Shown one piece after another: positions 55,940 to 64,000 of a DNA stretch of 64,000 nucleotides. This DNA comes from Branchiostoma floridae (lineage: Eukaryota > Chordata > Leptocardii > Amphioxiformes > Branchiostomatidae), in the NCBI RefSeq assembly GCF_000003815.2, contig NC_049982.1:22624065-22688064 (forward strand), written 5' to 3'. Within the stretch, counting starts at the first letter, position 1, and each line of letters begins with the position of its first letter. Under the pieces are notes generated by a model. The model saw nothing but the letters and a program-made list of their open reading frames with translations. It ran no database searches and was not told the origin of the DNA. The translations under genes were made by a program, and so were the position numbers.

Positions 55940-58900
55940 TCAGCAAGCCGTTTCCTTGGAGATGTCAACAGAACTATCTGCCGCGTCGGCGGCGCTGGGA
56001 GAAACCTCCCCGTTTGGAGTCCGACCGCTCTCCACATCCAAGTCTGCCCGGGACCCGGTAGCAGAGGAGTTAGGAGAGTCTCTCGTCAGGAGCGGAACAT
56101 TCTCGGCCGTGACGTTCTTGTCGGAACGACCGCTGCCGCGCTGGAGCGCTGCAGGGAGTATCGGCGGCTGTGCGCCCGGCGACAGACTGGGGTGGCTCCC
56201 CGGGGTGAGGAACACGTGGTTCTCGGGGGACAGGCTGGGGTTACTCCCCTTGTGCAGGCTGTGCAGGCTGCTCTTGTGGCTGCCGTGGTGCCAGGTGGCC
56301 TTCTCCCACTCCTTCCTGAAGTGGTCCTCCGACCCGCTCTCCGCGGGAGTGCGCGGCTGGCGCTCCAGCAGCGTGGCCTGGCGCGCCGCCATGTAGTGGG
56401 CACGGCGGATCCGGATGTACTGCACATCGGTGACGGCACGCACGGAGTAGTCAGGGACGTACACCAGGCTCTGGCTACTGGAGATGCCAATCTGGGGCTG
56501 GTTCACTATACCTACAATGTATAGAGCAAACACACACGTTAGATATGGACAGACTCTTAAGGCTAAGCAACTACACTTACAGTCAAACATGTACAAGTGA
56601 CCACCAGTATAAAATGACCACCAGGCCAATGTGACAATTTTTTGGTTGTCCCTTACATTTTTTTTTTCCTTAAACACAAACATTCAAAATCCTGTTTATA
56701 GTTACAACCCAACCATGCAAACAGACCAGATTTTGTCGGTACCCTGAGTGGTCCTTTGGGGTAGTTTTGACATTATATTGGCTGCAACAAGGCTTTCAAC
56801 AAGCTCTATACCCAGATGAAAAACAAGGTGAAAAAAATCAGGACTGACTGATGAACAACATTTTTTAACCTTTACTCATATTGCGGTAAGTTAATCATTA
56901 TATTTGGGGAAATATTCTACATTCTGTCAGTGACTTCAAAACCTTTCACCTATAGTGCACTTACTTCATTTGCACAGAGCTAAATATTTGTGTTGTATGG
57001 CACATATACAATTATACCACTATGTGAAATCCCCCCCCCCCAAAAAAAAACAAAAAAACAGTTCCAGCACAATTACTCAACTGAGAACTCAATGTCTATC
57101 AACTACTGGCAATGCAGACATTCTTCCAGCATGCTAACTCACCACAAACTACTGAATCATGTACAATACTACTACAATGTATGTAAAATGCCTGCACCCC
57201 TAAGGCATTGCCAAAACAGTTCAAGCACGATAAAATGTCACTGGTACAATGTATCTGAGAACACAACGTCTCTTAGCTACTAGCATTCTTCCAGCATGCT
57301 GCATGTAACCCACTACAAACCACTATACGTATTACACAAGGATACACCCGTCCAGTAGACATATCAAACTATCTGTATATATCAAATGAGTGAAACACAG
57401 ATACATGGATTCAGGAGCACTTTCCAATGTACCTTGGTTAGTTTGGCCTTTAGTTATAGCAGCAGAACAGTTAGGGCAATACACCACACTGAAATGGCGT
57501 CCAGTCTGTCCCTCTAAGCGCAGCATGCAAGCACACAGAGAATAGTCAGACAGAGCTTTACAACTAGCATAGACATTATGTGCACATGTTGAGGTCTGCA
57601 TTCAGTCAAAATGCAAGTCACACTTGTATACGTGACCATGTGTGATGCTTGTAAAAGCACACAGCACTCCATACGCTGAAAAATGTGTTAGCACAGAAAA
57701 CAAGATTTCAAGACAGTTAGTACACAAAGTGCTGTAAATCGCAGACAAAGTAGAAAGATCACAAACTCTTCAAGCCTTTTTGTGCTTTCTTGTCCTTGTC
57801 TGAAAGAAGAGAAAGACAATGACTTAAGTACATGACAGTGGTGGGGAGGAAAAGATGAACAATAATCAATGTTACTGTTTTGCCAGCAAATAACAACAGA
57901 TTTCAGAATAAATCTTTAAGATGTACAAATTTTAGTCATTTAACAGTTGCATTAGTGGTTACCATTTCTGGTATTTTCAACCAGATTCCAACAGGCTCTG
58001 ATTCAAAATTGATTCCTTTTTTTTTTCAATAAAACAATACTGGCTCACGAAACACCTTCACCAATATTTTATTTTGTGAAACAAATAGACATGTTCTATA
58101 AGTTCACACACAAGCTTTAAATTACCATGCATTTGAACTTGCAAATGATCAACTTGGTGTAACATACAAGTCTTTGAAATCTATTGACACTTCACAGTAC
58201 AGTATTTCAAATTCTGCAGTTAACAGTCATGCACCATGACAGTAACATACTACACACAAGCAGATAGAGAGCAGGCAAGAAGGAAGGAACAAATAGAAAG
58301 AAAATAAGAACCAGTCTTCCTCGTAAAACTAAATCCCCTCCTTGGATTGTCATCTTGTTTCCCTGAAATTTGACCAGAGATGATCAGAGAGAGACATTCA
58401 TGGCATGGAACATCTTGTTGACAATTTGACAACGAATCATTGTATGTGTTAATCAAAGCTGCAACATTCTTGTTTGCTTGGCAAGTTCCAACATTAGGTG
58501 CAACATTTTGGCATAAATGTTAGCATTATATTTGCCTTGTCCACAAAAGTTACACATTCAGTGGAGAAAACTATGTGATACCGAGTCAATTTTTCTACAT
58601 TTAACTTTAATATTTCTAATTTGCAAACAATATCCAATAATGAGCGGTACAATTCCATTGATACAGATCCACGTACATGTAAGACTACTAAAAGGTACTT
58701 GACTCAAAACCCGATTTTAGACGGAAAGTTGTTGCCACAAGGAATACGAAGTACAAGCATGCGACAACAAACAGAGGAAGAAGATACGCACTGCCACTCA
58801 CGCACACACATAAATAAAAGGAAGATACAGGTGAAACCAAGAAGGATGACAAGAATGTCAGAATCCAAAGTATGAAATAACGGACCATTCTTACTGGCAA

Positions 58901-60234
58901 AGCCAAACTTAGACACCAGAGTAGGTGTCAGAGCTTGCTTCAGGAGAGGTTCCTCCTCTGGAAGAACAACACTCATGGTGAATGTCTGAAGAGTGCTAAC
59001 ATCATTTGTCCTAAGGCTACAGCAAGTAAATTTTACAGATCACAGCCCTGCAGGCTCAAAATCTTAAATATGTGGAAAAAAATCATTTGAAAAAAAAACC
59101 TGTCATTTTGGACTGAATAAAAAAAACACACAAGATGCCTAAACAGAATTGATGATGATAGAAAGTTTTAATGAGAATTAAGGCAAAAAATGGTATCATG
59201 GCCACCAAGTCTTTGATTCCAGTATTGAAGAAGAGCAGAAAGCAACACTAGACTAAGTGTGGTATACTAGTCTAGTATACCTACAAATCTCTACCACCAC
59301 AGTAATGAAGTCACTTAAACAACCAAGTACTGTACACTAGTACTACTACACTGGAGGTTACCGAACAACATATCTTCTCCAGTTTTGCCAGAGGGGAACA
59401 AAATGTTTTTTGGTTGAAATCAGGCGAAAATCAAAGCCCAGGTACAAATGTAGATGTCATCCCTAAAATTTACTTGCTGTAGCCTTACTGCATGTTCATT
59501 CAAGATCATGGTACAAAAGAAAGTACTCTGCCACTCTTACACCACTGTGACTGCACATTCTGTTCTGAAACTTTTACAACCTTCTTGCCAAACTTACTTG
59601 GAAGACAACACTATGACAAATAAGGCTACATTAATTGGCATAATGCGAGATTAATATACGTAATGACACTAACTGGAGGTTGCATAATGCTTATGGAGAC
59701 ACAGGATTAATTATTTGATGTACAACATACATGTACATTGCGTACAGGCCATCAAATACAAACTTTCAGGATGAATTCAGAAAATAAACGTACATGTACT
59801 ACATTGAAGACTCATGTAGATACACACCATACTAAACCACACACCTTTGGACCATGATGGCTACTTTCATGATTGTAAAGACCAATTGGTAAGGGGGAGG
59901 GGGGCACATGAATTAACATGCATGAGCATTCCTACCCCTCTATGTTAGGAGTAGAACTGTCCTGAGAGAACACTACACAATCATAGTGAAGAGGTGGAAC
60001 TTTGACCAACATGACAGGGAGGGAAAAACACAAACGATAGCAACATCAAAGCACTGACATTACAGCATGTACATGTATCATAATACAGCACACACCACGG
60101 TAGAGATCACAACACACATTCACAGCACACAGATCACATCATAATGCCTCTACCTGGCGTCTGTCCGCCTCCCTTGTTGGCACAACAAGCGCCTATACTC
60201 TGCCGTCTGTCGTGGGTGCGTGCAGACTCCACGA
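55940..60234 (-). CDS. CNNM: CNNM-family divalent-metal transporter, 3' exons (partial)
   Basis: The terminal exon 55940-56511 encodes SLVYVPDYSVRAVTDVQYIR, the conserved segment near the C-terminus of CNNM2/CNNM4-type proteins, which are membrane proteins with DUF21, CBS-pair and cNMP-binding-like domains linked to Mg2+ efflux. A Ser/Pro/His-rich tail follows, longer than the vertebrate tail as I recall it, ending DISKETAC. Candidate upstream exons, all phase 1-1 with AG/GT borders, are 60154-60234 (VESARTHDRRQSIGACC...) and 58895-58957 (EEEPLLKQALTPTLVSKFGF). Their joined reading frame is open, but I do not recognise their sequence, so their membership is inference from phase and position. 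The DUF21, CBS and cNMP-binding exons are not in the window. Confidence 0.75.
57759..57799 (-). CDS. Possible alternative last exon of the CNNM gene
   Basis: TTTCTCTTCTTTCAG is a strong acceptor. The following frame, in the same phase as the acceptor of 55940-56511, reads KDKKAQKGLKSL and stops at TGA. If used after exon 58895-58957, it would replace the long conserved tail with a short basic one. The evidence is only splice-site quality and phase. Confidence 0.35.
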
Positions 60235-61684
60235 CTGCTTGCAAAGGAACAGAAGAGACAGGGGGGATAGCAACAGACAATGTTTCAGCATTCACAGTAA
60301 AGTTTCTTGTGCAAACTCCTTTGCCAACCATAAACATATCCACTTACAGAGACCACACAACCAGGTAATAATAATATGCATCAACTATACTGACTTCCTG
60401 CTCATAATCAACAATAAAAGTCCTGAGCAAGCATTGCCTCTCTTAAATCGAGTTTAAATCAATGTGTGCAATGTGGCACAAGCATTAACCTTCTGATTCA
60501 CAACAAAATACAAAAGGGCACAACAAAATACAAAATGTACTAAGAAGTAAGACTAAGAAGGGACATGCAATGGAAACAGCATTCAAGATTAGTGTTGTCA
60601 TAATAGGTCAAGTTGCCTTTTTCTCTCAGGATACCTTTGTGTAGGGACTAGCACAATACATGTACCACACATTGTTGTACCTGCACAATCTTAAAGGGGA
60701 TCAATGTAGGATTTTTGCAGAACAGCCATTCTAGCACAAAGAAATGTACGAATATCAATCATTTCATACTTCAAACAGATGAGGAAGAAACTGAACCATG
60801 GCCCCCATATTTTCAAGTGGTATCCCAATACTATGAACCTAACCATTACGAAACCTTATACATTGTATAGTGACCGTAAGTCTACAAAAACCGGGTAAAT
60901 TTGTTAGTCTCCCAAGTAGTCTTCTTAAACGGTTTTTATTGTTAAAGTACATAACATTTGAGTCTTCTATCATGTCCAGGCTGTTGGAAATTCAATGCAG
61001 ATATATTGCAAATTATAACATTAATACCAAAAGGAAGGAATGGTGGGGGAGGGGTACATACATTATATATATTATTTATCATTAGACAGTCATTAAATAA
61101 TCTAATGAAGACCAAACCAAGTATAGACAGTCAAGCATGGTGCAGAGGTGCAGAGAGCAGAGCAAGGAAATAAAGAATACAGAACACATCAAATCACAGC
61201 TTCCTTATTTCAACCCATGACCTTCAAACTTTGCGTGCATGTACATCTGCAATCATTATGAATGCACAAGCAGAAAATAAAGACATTTTTGTATTTATTT
61301 TCATTCTACATACAATGTAGTAAAACATACGGTCATGTATGTTTTGAATAGCCACCAACCAAATGCCAAACACATGGCTATATAGCTATCATACATTCAG
61401 GTAATCATCTAGGATAAGCACTTTTCAAAGGTCATGGGAGAAACTGAAGGTATGAAAAAAATGTACTTATATTTAGGAGCAAAGAGAGATAGACATGTCA
61501 GGGCAGAAATGGCAATCTGGCAGAATCGTGATTAAGGTCTCTGTCAACAGATGTGGTAATCACCCATTATATACATGTTATCCATTGATCTAAAGTGACA
61601 TCAATTGACATTGAAAAAGATTTTTTTTACAATTCTTGGTGCACCAAATCTGCAGTGTGTTTTTTTGCACACATTTAGACACAT

Positions 61685-61928
61685 GCTTAGTGGGCGTCAC
61701 TCCACCTAAAGCAAAGTCGTGTGAAGTGCCTTTCCCAAGGGCACAACGTCAGGGCACACATTAAGATACATTAGCCGAAGAGGCTCGGTGGGTGTCACTC
61801 TTCCTAACTTAGGCGGGAAAGTCGTGTGAAGTGCCTTTCCCAAGGGCACAACGCAGGGGCAAGGTGGGTATCGAACTTGAGACCTCCCGATTCCGGGCCC
61901 AACCCTGTACAAGTTGCGCCACACCAAT
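61685..61928 (-). mobile_element. tRNA-derived SINE with duplicated body
   Basis: On the minus strand it begins GGTGTGGCGCAACTTGTACA (A-box like) and has CAAGTTCGATACC (B-box like). The body block GTCGTGTGAAGTGCCTTTCC plus CAAGGGCACAACG appears twice, about 100 bp apart. It shares GAAGAGGCTCGGTGGGTG with the element at 44172-44320. Confidence 0.7.
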
Positions 61929-62913
61929 CAAAGTTGAAAGGTCCTGACTTTGTTTTAAATTAACTAAATGCAAGTTCCCACAAGGCACGAGCTGTGCAAG
62001 GTAGGTGTTGGAAAATTTTGAAATCCAGACCCTCTGAAATGCCATTTCCTGCATTTTGAGGGACAAATTTTGCTGACAGACTAAGCTGAATTCAATGACA
62101 CTTCTACTAGAGAAAATGATTTTTGAGGGTGACGACCCACGTCCCAACATACATGTATTTTACACTACGTCGTCATAAGACCCGAAGACGCAAGGGAGGT
62201 CTGGAGAAATTTTGAAATCAGGACTCTTTAAACGTCATTTGAGGGGCACATTTTACTTTTAAACAAAGCTAAGTTTGATAATGAAATTTCTAAGTAAAAA
62301 GTGTGCCGCTGACAGTGCAATGGGAATTTCAGATTGTACTAGCAGAGATTCTGATTGCAATCGGAGGCAGAGACTATCAATTACGATTTCTACCGGTACA
62401 ATTGGTCCAACTGCAAGATTGCAATCCCCACCCTGACATATGTAAAAGAAGATATGTTCTAAAGGAAACTTGCTGGAGTGAGCAGGAGGCTGGCCCAGAG
62501 CAGGAAAGGTGGACCAGACAGGGTTACGGTGTACTACAGGGGAACACACAACAGTCACAGGTTCAGGAGGAAAACAATGAACAGAAAAGCAAGAAACAAA
62601 GTAACTAATACTGAGTAATAGTATATAAATTAGCTATTTTTGTCTAACATGCCTTAAACCTACAAATGTATCAGGGGATAAAGCATAATACCAAACCAAT
62701 ACCACCAAAAATGACCCATAATTTGTTAACAAATGACAGACAAAGGATGTACATGTAAAACAGTCAGCTGAAAAACGAAACTGGAAAGAAACTGATAATC
62801 ATGAAGAAAGGTGCTGTGCAGTCATCACTCCTGCAGGGTGTATTGCTAGTAGAAGTGTAGCTCCTGAAATGAAGACTTAACTTGAAGATAAAAGACTTTG
62901 TACCAGACATTTA

Positions 62914-63280
62914 GGCCACACCAATTTAATTTCTTGGTTCACGGATTTTTTCATAAAAAATATGGAGCGAGAGGGCGAAATAAAAATAAAAATAAAAATT
63001 GTAAAATGGTTGGGGTAAAGGTAACGGCTAATGCAAAACATAAGGAAAAAAAGTTTTCAGCTTGAAAAAAGTACAAAAACAATATTATTGTACAGTAACA
63101 GCACCTGTACGCACACTTTAAGGAGCTTATAATATAATGGCCAATTTGCTACACCAGAAAGTTGGTGAATGGTTTCATTAATGGTGAAAATTTGCTGAGT
63201 GGTAATTTTTATTTTTATTTTTTTTTCCAAAAAATAGGAGCGAGCGAATCCGTGAACCAAGAGATTAAATTGGTGTGGCC
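62914..63280. mobile_element. 367-bp MITE with TTA target duplication, GGCCACACC termini
   Basis: Inverted termini GGCCACACCAATTTAAT, then TCTTGGTTCACGGATT, extend inward to AAATAAAAATAAAAATT-type tracts on both sides. TTA flanks it at 62911-62913 and 63281-63283. It is related to 18540-18715. PIF/Harbinger-like by target preference, which is inference. Confidence 0.8.
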
Positions 63281-64000
63281 TTACAGCAATAGTTCAAATG
63301 TGTATACGTATATCTATCACCATTATAAGGATACGTTTTGCTTCCATTAAATGTAATCAATTACATTTTGGAATCTATCACCTTTATATGGATAAGTTTT
63401 GCCTCAACTAATTGTATTCAATTACATTTTGTCCCTGATCGATGAAATAAAGCCATTAATCTACCAAAACTGCAAATTCAATACACCAAACAAATGTAAA
63501 TTTGATTTGAAGTCATCTAAGTTATGAAGTCATTGCTGTAGTGTAAGAATCTGATAAACAATGATAAAGAAATGTGTACCACTGCAAAGGTACTATTTCT
63601 CATGAATCATAAACAATTGATAAAAAGTATAATAATCTCAGACATATGTTTCCAAACCTTTTCCTACAAGTTTATTTCATATTATGATAATAAATTTAGA
63701 TTCCAGTTCTTTCCATAGTGTTCTGAAAAAACTGTCAACAACTGAAATTGTACATGATTGTTTACTTGCAAGGACCTTTGTTTAGCCATGAGCTCAAATT
63801 GGCCTGCAGGCCACTTTTTATTTAAGTATGGTTATGAGTGAAGAGGAGGTGAAGTATGAAGCAAAGATACAGATATTATCATATATACGTCCCACTAAAT
63901 CTATAAATGATTGTAACCTTTACACATAGATGGAATCACATCAGGGCTCTAGCCAGTGTCTGTTTTTCCGTCCATTCACGGAAATTTGCTGCGTCTGACG

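Larger units (their letters stand above)
60235..64000. other. CNNM intron or upstream region, no exon recognised
   Basis: AT-rich DNA with a SINE at 61685-61928 and a MITE at 62914-63280. The last ~60 bases begin CAGGGCTCTAGCCAG, resembling a transposon terminus cut by the window edge. A plus-strand open frame at 62459-62605 is rich in Arg/Lys but unrecognised. Confidence 0.5.

Noticed and set aside
55937-56524. Plus-strand frame of 195 residues over the CNNM exon.
   Set aside because: The minus frame contains the conserved PDYSVRA segment; the plus frame is its GC-rich shadow.
62459-62605. An Arg/Lys-rich plus-strand frame (VTVYYRGTHNSHRFRRK) as a gene or transposon remnant.
   Set aside because: No recognised family, no splice context and no repeat evidence in the window.

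Overview
The window is animal nuclear DNA: single-copy genes in many small exons with GT-AG introns, AT-rich gene-free tracts, and many retroelements, fold-back elements and minisatellites. Gene content and intron layout point to an invertebrate deuterostome. A cephalochordate (lancelet, Branchiostoma) is my best guess, because the genes are vertebrate-like but single, the dihydropyrimidinase-related gene has a vertebrate-type long isoform, and short insertion elements are abundant. Species assignment is inference.

Layout. (1) 459-4130, minus: 5' exons of a DEAD-box nucleolar helicase (DDX56), running off the left edge. (2) 4131-4325: a roughly 195-bp shared promoter, head to head with (3) 4326-14670, plus: a complete 12-exon DHX15/PRP43 DEAH-box helicase of 725 codons. 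All 12 exon junctions could be placed in phase. (4) 17077-49689, minus: one large CRMP/DPYSL gene, convergent with DHX15. It has two alternative 5' ends (49689 and 42573) that join the same core exon in the same phase. The long form carries a 494-residue, repeat-rich, low-complexity N-terminal extension on three exons, one of them an internal duplicate. A 114-bp symmetric exon near the 3' end repeats the C-terminal SGF motif. (5) About 26411-32945, inside a CRMP intron and in the same orientation: an apparently intact two-ORF non-LTR retrotransposon, most like the Tx1/L1 group, with 5' tandem repeats and a 3' hairpin. (6) 55940-60234, minus: the 3' part of a CNNM-type metal transporter gene with small phase-1 exons and a possible alternative last exon. 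Upstream exons lie beyond the right edge or were not found.

The two helicases act in RNA metabolism (DDX56 in ribosome biogenesis; DHX15 in spliceosome disassembly and ribosome maturation), so a shared promoter would be a plausible co-regulation device. The CRMP gene encodes a non-enzymatic dihydropyrimidinase relative: three of the zinc-site residues of the enzyme are replaced. The rest is intronic or intergenic and holds minisatellites, tRNA-derived SINEs, LINE tails and at least six families of fold-back or TIR elements, several with recognisable target-site duplications. I saw no CRISPR array, rRNA gene or functional tRNA gene.
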